Counted from the stretch's first letter, positions 34,201-41,092 are shown. The stretch is 64,000 nucleotides of DNA from Opisthocomus hoazin (GCF_030867145.1 NC_134454.1:52989830-53053829); one strand, 5' to 3'. Notes: generated by a model from the sequence alone, not told the origin. Translations and numbers: made by a program.

Positions 34201-36267
34201 ATTCACAAATAAGTTTAAGTGTTTTTAAGTGTTCTTATATTAGCGTTCACAAATACATAAAATTCATTATTACACTACACAATTATTACAATTACAAATA
34301 TAACAAGTCTATGGCATAGAAATCTTTTTATAAAAATAATTTCAATCATCATTTTTTATATAATGAGCATGTTGAGTGTAATGAACATGCTGATATAATG
34401 TATCCTACTTTGCTAATATTTGCTTGTACGTCTTTTTAAGGATACTACATGTATATAGAGGCATCCAACATGGTCTATGGACAGAGAGCATACCTAGTTT
34501 CAAGATCTCTAAGAGGAACCTCTGGAAAACAGTGCTTGACATTTTTCTATCACATGTATGGAGCTGGGACTGGATTATTAAGTGTTTATCTAAAAAAGGA
34601 AGGTGATGATGAAGAGATTCCTTTGTGGAGGAGGACAGGGGAGCAAAGCATCTCATGGTTAAGGGGACTGATAGAATATGAAAGTGATAGAAACTACCAG
34701 GTAAGAAAAAACAAACAAAAAGCAGTCAAAATGGAATATTGAACTGAACTAGGAGCTCGAATCCAAGTTTGGGGTTGTACTGAAAAAAAAAAAACAAACC
34801 TAAAATGTTAAAATGTAGATGGCATTAAATGAACACCTGAACAAGCTGAAGTAACATGTAATTTCTTGCAAATGAAGGTAGGGTGGGAATTATTAAAGAC
34901 ATTAATAGGTTGCAAGTATGAAAACAGTTCATTAATTCCTTAATTAAAACTATTTTTTAAAAGTATTTAAATGGTGTTTTCCTATAATTTCTTGTCAGTG
35001 GTAGTTTTTATGTAGATCACTTGTGCAATTTCTTTTCCTTCAGCTGTCTAAAGCTCTGTCTAGATTTGACATAACCACTAAGTTGTGATAAAATGGCTGC
35101 TTCTTGCGGGGCCGTCTTTCTGAGTTGGCACCAAAGGCAAGGGATGATGCAAAGCCAGGGCTCTGCCTTTGGTCTCAACAGTGCCATCATTTCAGTATTG
35201 CCAGAGACAAAGCCTGCTTCAGTTTCTCTGTCAAAGAGCACGCTAAAATTGCTATTGACTGAAACAGCACCAGGCACAAAACTGCACTGATCGCTAACCA
35301 AAGATGCTGTGTGAGGTTTTTTAATAATTTTTTCTTCAAAGCCCGGAAATTATTTAGGAAAAAAAACAAACCAAAACAAAACCTTTTACTGAAAAGCAAG
35401 TTTACCTTCATCAGTAAGACTAGAATATAACACTGTAATGGATTTTTTTTCTCCTCAAATCTTGCTTGTATATGGGCAACACACAGCAACACATTTGGGC
35501 TGAGAAGAAAGACAGAAATGCCGCATCCCTTTAGAAAATTTATCTGTGGTCTATAACACACAGCAATTTGTTAACAAATTGTGAGAACAAATTTGCTTCC
35601 TTTGGCATAGCGCACACACCCAAATTCTCAGACCAGGGTAATCAGTCCACTGATGGAGCACAGAAGTTTCTTTTCCAAGAAGCGGGCTTCAGGACACACT
35701 AGATCATTGAATAGACTGCATGGGTATTATTTTTATTAGTCCTTCCTCCTACTGGATTCAGGAAAACCTGTGTCTTCTTACCTACGCAGATAATTTTTGA
35801 GGCAATCCGCGGTGTGTCAATTAGGAGTGACACTGCTATTGATGACATCGTGTTCCAGGCAGGACCGTGTTTAGGTAAGTTAAAACATACCTTGTTTCTC
35901 TTAAGAGACAGCTAGCAATTCACAGTGCTTTTTGTAGTTAGACAGGTGACACTTTTCCCCCTGTATCCGCACTGAATGGATCTGAATTTAGTATCATGCT
36001 GCTGGGTTAGTGCAGAATTTTTGTTTTCTGATACGATGCAAGACCATCCTCAGAATCTGGACTAGTAAAGATGCTGTAACACTTTTCAAAAACCATATGG
36101 CAGCCCCATTTAAACCCAGTGTGGTAATTACATTCTGTCTCATGCATTCTTACGTATGATAAAGATACAAATAATTACAGCATTTCCCCCTTCTTTCTAT
36201 TCTAGAAGTGGAAGAAATTCAATTCTCATCAGGCTATCCTGACAGCTTAAACGAAATTGAGTATTAA
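1017..36267 (+). CDS. MAMDC2: MAMDC2, MAM domain-containing protein 2 (exons 3-14, 5' part missing)
   Basis: Twelve exons can be placed by AG/GT borders and continuous phase: 1017-1282, 1766-1850, 2804-2941, 5206-5462, 8384-8477, 10702-10848, 11739-12004, 28879-28972, 30656-30808, 34441-34700, 35790-35874 and 36206-36267 (TAA). They total 1907 nt, about 635 codons. The human protein is near 686 residues from 14 exons, so exons 1-2 (signal peptide and start of MAM1) lie upstream of the window. The product is a secreted extracellular-matrix proteoglycan built from four MAM domains. Here MAM1 is partial and MAM2-4 each use three exons joined by phase 1, phase 0 and phase 1 introns, the signature of domain duplication. 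The tail ends in the residues SSGYPDSLNEIEY, as I recall close to the mammalian C-terminus. SMC5 follows on the same strand, as in human 9q21. The exon-border fit across all twelve exons makes the call strong. Confidence 0.93.
1766..1850 (+). CDS. MAMDC2: MAMDC2 exon 4 (end of MAM domain 1)
   Basis: Acceptor TGTGCAG ends at 1765 and donor GTAAGT starts at 1851. The 85-nt exon enters in phase 0 (IVLEGEMGQDKSASIAV) and leaves in phase 1 after YCI. It carries the usual closing segment of a MAM domain. Where most MAM domains have an acidic ALDDI-like stretch, this one reads IAVFEIKI, so the motif is degenerate in MAM1. Confidence 0.9.
1851..2803 (+). other. MAMDC2 intron 4
   Basis: AT-rich intron, GT at 1851 and CAG at 2801-2803. 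No repeat or RNA gene recognised. Confidence 0.7.
2804..2941 (+). CDS. MAMDC2: MAMDC2 exon 5 (start of MAM domain 2)
   Basis: Acceptor TTGCAG, donor GGTAAGC; phase 1 at both ends. It encodes ECDFEENHLCGFVNRWNPN then VNWFVGGG, the classic MAM opening with C-x-F-E and the following LCGF Cys, which form the first disulfide of the domain. The exon plays the same part as those at 10702 and 30656. Confidence 0.93.
2942..5205 (+). other. MAMDC2 intron 5
   Basis: GT-AG intron of about 2.3 kb, AT-rich, with a short T-rich acceptor (CTTTTAG). The 102-codon open frame at 3368-3676 has no splice sites or family resemblance and is not called. No repeat recognised. Confidence 0.65.
5206..5462 (+). CDS. 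MAMDC2: MAMDC2 exon 6 (middle of MAM domain 2)
   Basis: Enters in phase 1 (G/HYMYVDSVY) and leaves in phase 0 after PYPME; donor GTAAAG at 5463. The MSGCLSFYYQLKQ and FTVYLRDTSGFYEEIWKTD stretches are the conserved MAM core. Its length, 257 nt, matches the sister exons at 11739 (266 nt) and 34441 (260 nt). Confidence 0.93.
6085..6395. repeat. Compound (TA)n/(CA)n microsatellite
   Basis: About 310 bp of interrupted ATATAT, ACACAC and GTGTGT runs, for example near 6119-6135, 6150-6190 and 6350-6390. The alternating purine-pyrimidine make-up explains the isoleucine/tyrosine-rich minus-strand open frame across it, which is not a gene. Confidence 0.9.
6960..7410 (+). repeat. Ancient CR1 LINE 3' fragment
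   Basis: Diverged copy of the reptile-type CR1 tail. GAGGTTCATAAAA near 7036, an AACTGTTCCC stretch near 7070, then ACTGGGCTAGATGGGCCTTT near 7353 occur in the order expected for CR1 3' ends. Heavy divergence puts it well before the avian CR1 copies at 55-61 kb. Limits are approximate. Confidence 0.65.
8384..8477 (+). CDS. MAMDC2: MAMDC2 exon 7 (end of MAM domain 2)
   Basis: Acceptor TTTCCAG, donor GTATGA; enters phase 0, leaves phase 1. Encodes VIFEVAF, then GGYVALDDISFSPVYC. The ALDDI-type motif and terminal Cys are the diagnostic end of a MAM domain. Confidence 0.94.
8478..10701 (+). other. MAMDC2 intron 7
   Basis: About 2.2 kb of AT-rich intron with several short open frames, none with a recognisable domain. 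No repeat recognised. Confidence 0.6.
10702..10848 (+). CDS. MAMDC2: MAMDC2 exon 8 (start of MAM domain 3)
   Basis: Acceptor CTTTTAG, donor GTAAAT; phase 1 at both ends. Encodes AGCNFEEDLCNFYQD, then DGLGWSRVKV and GDHTTGFG, the standard MAM opening with two Cys residues and the GDHTTG turn. Confidence 0.94.
10849..11738 (+). other. MAMDC2 intron 8
   Basis: About 0.9 kb with normal GT-AG borders. Nothing else is recognised. Confidence 0.65.
11739..12004 (+). CDS. MAMDC2: MAMDC2 exon 9 (middle of MAM domain 3)
   Basis: Acceptor CTTGCAG, donor GTAAGA. Enters phase 1 (G/YYLLANTKF), leaves phase 0 after PMPCK. NLQFCLRFYYALYG and GTLAVYIFEEN form the MAM core. It is the last exon before the 16.9-kb intron that harbours the provirus. 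Confidence 0.94.
12005..17241 (+). other. MAMDC2 intron 9, part upstream of the provirus
   Basis: AT-rich intronic DNA. It holds a short CA run near 13004, a TG run near 16470-16490 and an old CR1 tail just before the provirus. The open frames of 60-125 codons have no family resemblance. No RNA gene recognised. Confidence 0.65.
16955..17160 (+). repeat. Ancient CR1 LINE fragment
   Basis: AAAACAAACAAAAGGGACG near 16967, then GATGCTGTGGAGGCCAGTAG near 17028 and a TTAGGCAAATTTGTGGA stretch, in the order of reptile-type CR1 3' regions (removal of GAGGCC, then the ATTAGACAAATTCATGGA-like block). It is strongly diverged. The provirus target site lies about 80 bp downstream. Confidence 0.6.
17242..17246. 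repeat. Target-site duplication of the provirus, left copy (CACCC)
   Basis: CACCC directly precedes the left LTR and is repeated directly after the right LTR at 23879-23883. A 5-bp duplication is usual for ERV-L-type integrases. Confidence 0.9.
17247..17660 (-). repeat. 3' LTR of the ERV-L-like provirus
   Basis: Read on the minus strand it begins TGTCCTGG at 17660 and ends AAAACA at 17247 (TG...CA). It is GC-rich, with a GGGGCGGG-type stretch and a perfect TGACGTCA at 17538-17545. Three sites differ from the 5' LTR: T/G in GGTCTGGAT, T/C in CACTGG and T/C in GTCTGGTG. Confidence 0.95.
17538..17545. promoter_or_regulatory. Perfect CRE palindrome TGACGTCA in the 3' LTR
   Basis: The 8-bp palindrome bound by CREB/ATF proteins lies in the U3 half of the LTR and occurs at the same offset in the 5' LTR (23756-23763). 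It is a likely enhancer element of the retroviral promoter; activity is inferred. Confidence 0.6.
17661..17676 (-). other. Polypurine tract of the ERV-L-like provirus
   Basis: On the minus strand AATAAGGGGTGGATAA lies directly against the start of the 3' LTR. The purine-rich run next to TG is where plus-strand DNA synthesis is primed in retroviruses. It is short and not pure purine, so the exact limits are uncertain. Confidence 0.6.
17677..18153 (-). other. Noncoding spacer between pol and the 3' polypurine tract
   Basis: About 480 bp where env would sit in an infectious retrovirus. No frame here has a signal peptide, SU or TM resemblance. The element therefore looks built for intracellular spread, although env loss in this lineage rather than in this copy is inferred. 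Confidence 0.7.
18154..21339 (-). CDS. pol: pol polyprotein of ERV-L-like provirus (protease, RT, RNase H, integrase)
   Basis: Uninterrupted frame of about 1054 codons, numbered here from the GTG at 21318. Protease: LVDTGAQ at residues 28-34. Reverse transcriptase: TIDIANAFF with Asp243, LPQGWKHSPT at 275-284 and YIDD at 305-308. RNase H: Asp614 (FTDGS), Glu652, Asp676 (YTDSW) and Asp746. Integrase: zinc site His773, His778, Cys807, Cys810, then catalytic Asp840, Asp899 and Glu935 (D,D35E). All catalytic residues are present. No ATG opens this frame: the first in-frame codons follow the gag UAG directly, so Pol is expected as a Gag-Pol fusion made by stop-codon readthrough. The polymerase box is YIDD rather than YMDD or YVDD. 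There is no dUTPase. Confidence 0.93.
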   Translation of the reverse strand, partial: RGPASSQVEERDNRVYWTVWIRWPGTSDRQEYKALVDTGAQCTLMPSEFKGSESICISGVTGGSQELSLLEAEVSLTGQDWQKHPIVTGPEAPCILGIDYLRRGYFKDPKGYRWAFGIAAVETEEIKQLSILPGLSEDPSVVGLLRVEEQQVPIATTTVHRRQYRTNRDSLLPIHQLIRQLESQGVISKTRSPFNSPIWPVRKSTGEWRLTIDYRGLNEVTPPLSAAVPDMLELQYQLESKAAKWYATIDIANAFFSIPLAAECRPQFAFTWRGIQYTWNRLPQGWKHSPTICHGLIQTALEKGEAPEHLQYIDDIIIWGDTAEEVFEKGEKIVQILLKAGFAIKRSKVKGPAQEIQFLGIKWQDGRRQIPMDVINKIAAMSPPTSKKEAQAFLGVVGFWRMHIPNYSQIVSPLYHVTRKKNDFEWGPEQRQAFEQIKREIVHAVALGPVRSGQDVKNVLYTAAGENGPTWSLWQKAPGETRGRPLGFWSRGYKGSEARYTPTEKEILAAYEGVRAASEVVGTEAQLLLAPRLPVLGWMFKERVPSTHHATDATWSKWVALITQRARMGNPSRPGILEVIMDWPEGKDFGASPEEEVTRAEEAPLYNQLPEDKKQYALFTDGSCRIVGKQRRWKAAVWSPTRQVTETAEGEGESSQFAEVKAIQLALDIASREKWPVLYLYTDSWMVANALWGWLQQWKKNNWQRRGKPIWAAPLWQDIAARLEQLAVKVRHVDAHVPKSRATEEHQNNHQVDQAAKIEVAQVDLDWQHKGELFIARWAHDTSGHQGRDATYRWARDRGVDLTMDTIAQVIHECETCAAIKQAKRVKPQWSGGRWLKYKYGEAWQIDYIILPQTRQGKRYVLTMVEATTGWLETYPVPHATARNTILGLEKQVLWRHGTPERIESDNGTHFRNSLIDTWAKEHGIEWVYHIPYHAPASGKIERYNGLLKTTLRAMGGGTFKNWDTHLAKATWLVNTRGSTNRAGPAQSKPQRPVEGDKVPVVHMRNMLGKTVWVSPASGKGKPVRGIAFAQGPGCTWWVMRKDGEVRCVPHGDLILGENSP
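21319..21342 (-). promoter_or_regulatory. Gag-Pol UAG readthrough junction
   Basis: The amber stop at 21340-21342 separates gag from pol in one and the same frame (23337 and 21318 differ by 673 codons). Seven sense codons lead from the stop to the first pol GTG. Just downstream CCTCC and GGAGG can form a small hairpin (21313-21330). This is the gammaretrovirus-style arrangement, rather than a -1 frameshift. Readthrough efficiency is inferred. Confidence 0.7.
21340..23337 (-). CDS. gag: gag polyprotein of ERV-L-like provirus
   Basis: Uninterrupted 665-codon frame from an ATG at 23337 to UAG at 21340-21342, starting about 130 nt inside the 5' LTR. The N-terminus is strikingly hydrophobic (residues about 1-45, e.g. 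YVFNAVLFIIAGKK and MIILLYLTI). Residues about 240-315 are an Ala/Pro/Thr-rich linker, followed by a basic stretch (KLKKDAKRADRSGR). A charged capsid-like half follows, with ITRSLSLGELRDMRKDF, and a heptad-like segment (SAVNKLSQKVQRLEQ) lies further on. I see no Cys-Cys-His-Cys zinc knuckle, unlike most orthoretroviral nucleocapsids. The segment LWFYLRDHGEDMRKWDGKP is, as I recall, characteristic of avian ERV-L-type Gag. It supplies the structural shell of the particle. Confidence 0.88.
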   Translation of the reverse strand: MFLSLVRWLWFLNPYLQYVFNAVLFIIAGKKIRMIILLYLTISTYDMITSLCMKLGLYLHAALRSFPYLGSYVLEFVNNQTQPVGKAEGDTSPHSFAPPLSLRLVLTAFENFEYPWDAQGSTLLLLCLLNGLQVLFRVKQVVKNIVQRPAPGLDSCEWLGVWDSMGKYLGQWTPPMFFKLTPEQVQNPEKLVKYLQKVCCHPGNSRETQITATCWGLAHAYRAALFNTVQCPKGEKGGNEAAGTVTGAAPPAGPAAPPAQQAVTAPPTSTTAATAAGSASVSPAGTAAAPAPAPATGTVTEPSDQSVQVAVAPVKLKKDAKRADRSGRDDDEPGSSREIETEIITRSLSLGELRDMRKDFSRHPGEHIATWLLRCWDNGASSLELEGKEAKQLGSLARDGGIDKAIGKKEQVLSLWRRLLSGVRERYPFSDDFVCYPGKWTNMERGIQYLRELAVRELVYCDTDDEQVPTDPDELQCSQSMWRKFVRSAPSSHANSLAVVNWKGKDTPTVDEVAVRLRQYEESLSSSLVSAVNKLSQKVQRLEQSMSYSPPVRASVSAIRGKRFPAQEREYRGYTPRGTLWFYLRDHGEDMRKWDGKPTSSLEARVRELRGKTITKGDSVRKNAAPVSKSQLSRPGRQFDLDSDPLEGTSKSFLQQVSSNFSDED
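23441..23458 (-). other. Primer-binding site, lysine-tRNA-like
   Basis: Minus-strand TGGCGCCCAGACGTGGAG starts 6 nt from the 5' LTR edge. The first nine bases match the 3' end of lysine tRNAs (PBS TGGCGCCCAACGTGGG for Lys1,2), with one extra base and a mismatch after that. ERV-L elements are named for leucine, so the primer use is atypical or the match is to another tRNA. Confidence 0.6.
23465..23878 (-). repeat. 5' LTR and promoter of the ERV-L-like provirus
   Basis: 414 bp, TG...CA, nearly identical to the 3' LTR. U3 starts at 23878. It holds the TGACGTCA site at 23756-23763 and GC-rich Sp1-type stretches on the gag-proximal side. The terminal TGTCCTGG and a CCAGGACA six bases later form an 8-bp inverted repeat at the U3 end. 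Confidence 0.94.
23756..23763. promoter_or_regulatory. Perfect CRE palindrome TGACGTCA in the 5' LTR
   Basis: Same offset (291 bases from the LTR edge) as in the 3' LTR. It lies upstream of gag in the likely promoter. CREB/ATF binding is inferred. Confidence 0.6.
23879..23883. repeat. Target-site duplication of the provirus, right copy (CACCC)
   Basis: Directly follows the LTR CA end and matches 17242-17246 exactly. Confidence 0.9.
23884..28878 (+). other. MAMDC2 intron 9, part downstream of the provirus
   Basis: About 5 kb of AT-rich intron ending in the TATTGCAG acceptor. A 13-base A run lies near 27500 and a T run near 28408. No repeat family, RNA gene or extra exon is recognised. Confidence 0.6.
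28879..28972 (+). CDS. MAMDC2: MAMDC2 exon 10 (end of MAM domain 3)
   Basis: 94 nt, phase 0 to phase 1, like its sister exon 7. Encodes VVFVSWCKSFWDCGLVALDD then VSLSLGSC. The LVALDDVSLS motif and terminal Cys mark the domain end. Two additional Cys residues (in WCKSFWDC) are not part of the usual four-Cys MAM pattern. Confidence 0.93.
28973..30655 (+). other. MAMDC2 intron 10
   Basis: About 1.7 kb with GTAAGA donor and CTCTTAG acceptor. No repeat recognised; the open frames at 29254-29700 lack family resemblance. Confidence 0.6.
30656..30808 (+). CDS. MAMDC2: MAMDC2 exon 11 (start of MAM domain 4)
   Basis: Phase 1 at both ends; donor GTGAGT. Encodes PGECTFEKDECMFTQKKRG, then IWHRRRGPTPTSYTGPKGD and HTTGVG, with the C-x-F-E opening and GDHTTG turn of MAM domains. 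A strongly basic patch (KKRGRG, HRRRG) is visible and could bind glycosaminoglycans; this is inference. Confidence 0.93.
   Translation: MYCCPILESVLLKKMSVCLLRRREVVGFGTGGGVQLPLLTLDQKETTLLG
30809..34440 (+). other. MAMDC2 intron 11
   Basis: About 3.6 kb. It holds a G-run pair near 33793-33808 (seven Gs, T, seven Gs) and an imperfect tandem duplication at 34182-34255. No exon, RNA gene or transposon is recognised. Confidence 0.6.
34182..34255 (+). repeat. Imperfect tandem duplication, two units
   Basis: AAGTGTTCTTATATTAG followed by TATTCACAAATA is repeated with GT-to-CG change (second unit begins near 34226). The unit is about 44 bp. A short simple duplication in intron 11. Confidence 0.75.
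34441..34700 (+). CDS. MAMDC2: MAMDC2 exon 12 (middle of MAM domain 4)
   Basis: Acceptor TTTTTAAG, donor GTAAGA. Enters phase 1 (G/YYMYIEASNMVYGQRA), leaves phase 0 after RNYQ. KQCLTFFYHMYGAGTGLLS and VYLKKEGDDEEIPLW are the MAM core with its conserved Cys and FxYHMYG stretch. Confidence 0.95.
34701..35789 (+). other. MAMDC2 intron 12
   Basis: About 1.1 kb, AT-rich, nothing recognised beyond an A run near 34783. Confidence 0.65.
35790..35874 (+). CDS. MAMDC2: MAMDC2 exon 13 (end of MAM domain 4)
   Basis: 85 nt, phase 0 to phase 1. Encodes IIFEAIRGVSIRSDTA followed by IDDIVFQAGPCL. The AIDDI motif and GPC are the textbook end of a MAM domain. Confidence 0.95.
36206..36267 (+). CDS. MAMDC2: MAMDC2 exon 14, C-terminal tail and stop
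   Basis: Acceptor CTATTCTAG, phase 1. Encodes EVEEIQFSSGYPDSLNEIEY and stops at TAA 36265-36267. The short acidic tail lies beyond the last MAM domain. No transmembrane or GPI signal is seen, in keeping with a secreted protein. Confidence 0.9.
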
Positions 36268-37190
36268 ATATAGTCTGCTGAAAGGAATGAAGTACGTAGA
36301 AGATTTGTATGTGAGAAACTGCACAAACTGCCTGTTTGGAAATACGTTTTAAGTAAATACTGGACTGGTTTGAATATGCACCCATGTATAGGAAGAACTC
36401 AGAGCACTCATGTTCCTCGCCTTTGCAATGAAATTATTGACTCAGGGCTTCTTAGACTGTTTTTTTGAAATATTTTTTCTCTTTTGCATGAGGTATCAGT
36501 TATTATATAAAGGCTTCCCATTTTGCACAGGTCATGCATTTTAATGCCTTTTTTTCTTTTTTTTTTTTTTTAACCTTTCTGGTATATAGGTAAAAAGAGG
36601 AAAGTAAAGGTGCACAATTAAAATCCAATATTGTGTTATCTTAAATCTGCATTCAGTGAATGTTTTGTGTTGGGTACAGAATGGATTTTTGTTAAGGAAA
36701 TTATAAATATTTTGAAATAATGAAGAAAATAGTATTAGCTACTGGTAATAGCCTACAGGTTATGTGCAATTATTCATGATGACAAATCTCTCTGGGAAAC
36801 TCTTAACACTCTGCTGGCAATTTTTTGTGGTTTTGTATTCTTTTACTATAACAAATATATTTCTTGTCCTTGCCAATAACAAACTCACTTTTAGTATTCC
36901 AGTATAATTCAGTGTAAGCTGCTGACATTTTAAACTGTATGAAATGTAAACCTTTGAAGCCGTATGTTTTCTGGCATACAAGTCTTGGGGATTTTTTTTT
37001 AATAATTCAGTTTGTACACTCACAGAGAAAGTACTTATATCTTATCCAACCATGGATGCCTTGCATTTATATTAATAGGAAACCTGAATTCACACAACTT
37101 GTTAAAAATTTTAAGTTTTTATGTGTTTGTGTGTAAGCTTTTGTTCTGAAATTATTATAACTTCCTAATAAAATCTAACTTTGAAAATCA
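36268..37190 (+). other. MAMDC2 3' UTR
   Basis: AT-rich stretch after the stop codon. AATAAA occurs at 37167-37172, giving a likely cleavage site near 37190. A T run of 15 or more lies near 36556. A second AATAAA near 37946 could extend the transcript. Confidence 0.65.
37167..37172 (+). terminator. Polyadenylation signal AATAAA of MAMDC2
   Basis: Canonical hexamer about 900 bp after the stop, followed by a T/G-rich stretch. Choice of this over the later one near 37946 is inference. Confidence 0.6.
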
Positions 37191-40100
37191 TCTTATTGCT
37201 CTGCTCCATACTTATAGTTACCGTTGTAACGAGAAACCAGTGAACCTAATATAATAGCCTGAACTCAGTATTTTGAATACAAAGAGAATGAAATGTGTGG
37301 GTCACATCATCTAAGACAGATGACAAAAAGCAATCTCATCTGCTGCAGGAAGTTCCTGTATTGAGCCATAGAAATTATTCTTGCAGCCACCACATTCAAG
37401 CTGTTGCTGCAAGGTGTGAGCCCTGAGAAGTGGGAATAGCCTGTGGTCCTTTCAGAACAAAAAGTATACATTTTTCCTTAATGGCCTATAAGGATCAACA
37501 GCACCTGGGACAATCTAGCCCCTTGCATGTTTAGTAAGTTCTCATTTTGGGGACACAAAAAATTGAAGAGATTGTTCAATTAAATACATTCAGTACTAAC
37601 GTGTTTATCTGACCACGTAGATTGAAGCAGTTTATTAGTTCCTAGAGATGGAGGAAGAGCCAAAAGGAATTGACTTCTTAACTGCCTATCCTAGCTGCCT
37701 ACAGTCCCCACTGGCAGCTGGTTATGAACACATCACTCTTGCTATTATTCTGAAAATGAAAGCAACCAGAAACAAAGGACTGTTTCCTAAGAGTTAATAC
37801 AGTTTTACAGTTGTTCTGTACAGCTTATGCTTTGGTATCAACACTCAGATCAAATTATCTAAGCAGAAAACAGCTGAAAATGTAGTGGTTAAAATCATCA
37901 GGCTTGGTGGTTCTCCACAACTCTGATGGACTTGTCTGTAAATGAAATAAAGCACAAAGTATAACTATTTGATTCCTATCTCTAACAGTTTATGCAACTG
38001 TGCTTTACTCCATCAAAGTAATTAGAGTTAGGCTGATATGAATAAGAACCTAAGCAAAGTACTCTATTCTGGTCTCCACTGAGCATTCTCTAGGGACCTC
38101 ACTGGTACGATGATGTTGATTTTTGTCCCCCTACCTTTCCTGAGAGTAGTATTTATCCATGGGGTGCGAAGCACTGTCCTGACTGCAAAGAAAAAGCCTA
38201 TGTTCTTGCTTCAGTAGGGACCAGCAGCACCTTTCCACCCATTTCTATCGGAGGAATTAAAGAACAGAGGGAGAATTTGAACGGTGGTTTTAAATTACTT
38301 CAGAGCCAACTGAGCATCAGTTTATAGCATAATAAATTCACAGACTAGTGAAAGAATGGCTGCAAAACACCTGAAAACTAGGGAAGGTGCATTAAGATTT
38401 CTCCCCCGGCAAACTTCAGTCTTTTGGTGAGATAAAAAAACCATTTCATCAGCTCTGTCCAAATAGCAAACTCCCCGTGCAACTAATCTCTGCCACGGAT
38501 CTATTTTTATTTACTATTTGTTCCTTTCTTACTGCTTCAGTAGCTGTACAAGGATCGCAGAAGGGCAAAGAACAGTTCTGAGACTTGCTATACTAGGCCT
38601 GTTTACTGTCTGAAAACATCTTCAAAAGCTACTGAAGAACCTACAAGTAATTGTTTTGATGCCAAATGTGCCACAGTCCATAAAATGGAAATGAAAAAGA
38701 AACCTTCAAAAGCAGTTATAACACCCCAAACACTAACAGGTTTGTATTTGATTGCTCTAAATGTAGCTTTGTGCTAGAGTGGAACTGAACTCGTCCTGAG
38801 ATCAGAGCAAAAGCCCTTTTACTGCCCTCTTGTTTAATACTCTATTTATTCTTTAAATATCTTCCAGTAGTTGACATTTTGTCATTATCCTTACTAAATT
38901 CCAAGTAGAGTGCCAAATTCAGATCTCAGTTACACCAGTGGAAAACCAGAATAACAACACAAAATATCATTGTTATTCTAGCTTTATGCTAACTGTATTC
39001 TGGCTGACTCTTGTGTCACGCCAAAATAAACCTAACAAACGTAACAAAAATCCAACTTTACAGTCATGAAACTTCACTAAGATAGCTCAAGCTGAGCGCT
39101 AAAAGACCCTGCATTTTATCAACCTGGATCTGAACACAAGCTCCCAAGTGTGACTGCCCACACTAAGGGACCCTCTGCTCCGAAAGCACCACTGTGTAAG
39201 GTAAGAGGCTGTGAGGTAAGAGCGCGCTTTTCCTGCAACATGACACACGAAGTCAAAAGGTGCTACCCCTCATGGGTTGAAAAAAGCATAGTCTCGTCCT
39301 ACCTCAAACAAAACACCAGGTGTCAGATGTCAAACTGCCTTAATTTTAACATTTCCTTTGGAAAAATACTTCAATTTGTGAATTCAAGTTTCTCAGTTGC
39401 TTAAGTGTGAATGAATAAACTTTCAACACTCCTTTACATTACTTCGATCTATATTCATCATCTTGCTGTTTTCTTCCCATCCTTCCTCTGTTGTTTTCCT
39501 GTCTACCTCCTGCGCCTTATTTTCTTCCCACCTGCCTACAGTTTTTCTGAACATCTGCGTTTTGGTCTCTTTCCTAGCCAACTGCGTATTCTGCTATGTT
39601 CTTTGCTCACTGCTAAGTACTGCCGCTCATACGTTCTACTTCAGCTTTTACATCCTCCCTCTCCTATTCTGGAACTCCTCTTGGTGCAAGCAATACCTAC
39701 TTCACGGCCTGCGCAGTCTCCTTCATCCGGCTCTTAGCGGCGTCCATACTCGCCAGACCCTAGAAAATGCTCCCTGACAAAATTTGGAAAAAAACAGATC
39801 TCTTCGGCAGTCTCCAGTGGGCTTATGATGAAATGGTTCCTTAATCTACCGCTTCCTTGTCTTTTGGCTTTTTGGCAGTCACTGTTACTTAATGAGTCCA
39901 ACTCTACTATTTTGGTCTACAAGCAGGAGACATAACCCATTTGGGAGATATTTTTTATGGATTAAGCAAAACACTACCTGCTAACAAATCAACTAATATT
40001 TTAGATAAGTAATAGACACACAAGTGTTACTAATTTATAGTGATACAATTTTGCACTCTATTAACAGCCGTTACAAAGCTATTATCACAAAGCTTATGAA

Positions 40101-40480
40101 CGACATACTTCCAATTTTATTATCCTTTCTCATCCATACCACATAGTACTAGGGTGCATTTCTGTGCTGCTTCGTTCTTCTGCAAGTCGTCTGGACAGGG
40201 ACCTGGTGGAGCGTCCAGTGGGTTATCCAGAGTGGCTGTCTGGTGTTCTGGTGGGCTTGGACACGCGGGTCAACCTCATTACTATCTGTGGGCATCAGTA
40301 CTCGCACTGTCAGAGCAGAAGCCCTCTTCATTCTTTAACGGATCTTGATCTTTCTCCCCCCATTTTTTCCCCCTGTATCTGGAACAAACTTTTCGCTGCC
40401 CTGCTACCTCCCTTTATCTACCTAAGCTCCCCTCACAGAAGCAACCTGCCTTAAATCCCTTTTGCCTCATAGGTCCCAAT
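37191..40480. other. Intergenic region between MAMDC2 and SMC5
   Basis: About 3.3 kb of AT-rich DNA with no recognised gene or transposon. Open frames at 39150-39777 and 40149-40454 are short, lack family resemblance and lack splice context. The same gap in human is tens of kilobases (from memory), so this locus is compact. Confidence 0.6.
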
Positions 40481-40944
40481 TCTGCCACACCCACGCCCAA
40501 AGACGCTGTTCTGGCGTCTTTACCGCGGCAGCCTCCGTGAAGAACACCGTTCTCCTCGCCAGCTTCCCAGGACAAACCACCCCAGCTACGTGCCAGCTCC
40601 CTCCCCTCGCTCCGCTCCGGCGCAGGCGGTTTCGCACCCGGGTCACTCAGCAGCCATAACCGCTGCCCTGCAGGCCTCCCTCCCCTGCCCTGGCGGAGCA
40701 AGGCGCCCGCCCCCGCAGCTCTGGCCGCCCAACTGCTGGGCTGTGCTGCCACCTCGTGGGAAAGCCACCGCCCCGCCACCGCCCCTCGCTGCCTGACACC
40801 GCCCCGCCGCCGGGAAACGGCCGCTGCCGGCGCCGGGCCGGGGCTGCGGGCGGGAACCGAGGGCAACTCCGCGACCTCCCTCCCGGACTCCCCTTGCAGC
40901 CCCGCCCCCCGCCAGCGACGGGCACCACCGCGGCCCGCTGCGTG

Positions 40945-41031
40945 CCAATGAAAAGCTTCACAGCGGCTTAGTCCTGCCCCATCAGCCAATGAGCGCTCTC
41001 CTCGTCTGCCCGCCGTTTCCCGCCCGCCAAT
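40945..41031 (+). promoter_or_regulatory. Triple CCAAT-box array, 41-bp spacing
   Basis: CCAAT at 40945-40949, 40986-40990 and 41027-41031, all on the plus strand and each followed by GA-rich sequence (CCAATGA). The distances are 41 and 41 bp, about four helical turns, so NF-Y would bind on one face. The last box is 61 bp before the SMC5 ATG. Confidence 0.75.
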
Positions 41032-41092
41032 GAGAGCGGGGCACGGGGCGGGCCCTCGCGGCGGCGGGCAGAGGGCGGGCTGAGGGGAGAAG

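Noticed and set aside
39150..39777. Overlapping frames in the MAMDC2-SMC5 gap
   Set aside because: No family resemblance, promoter or splice context.
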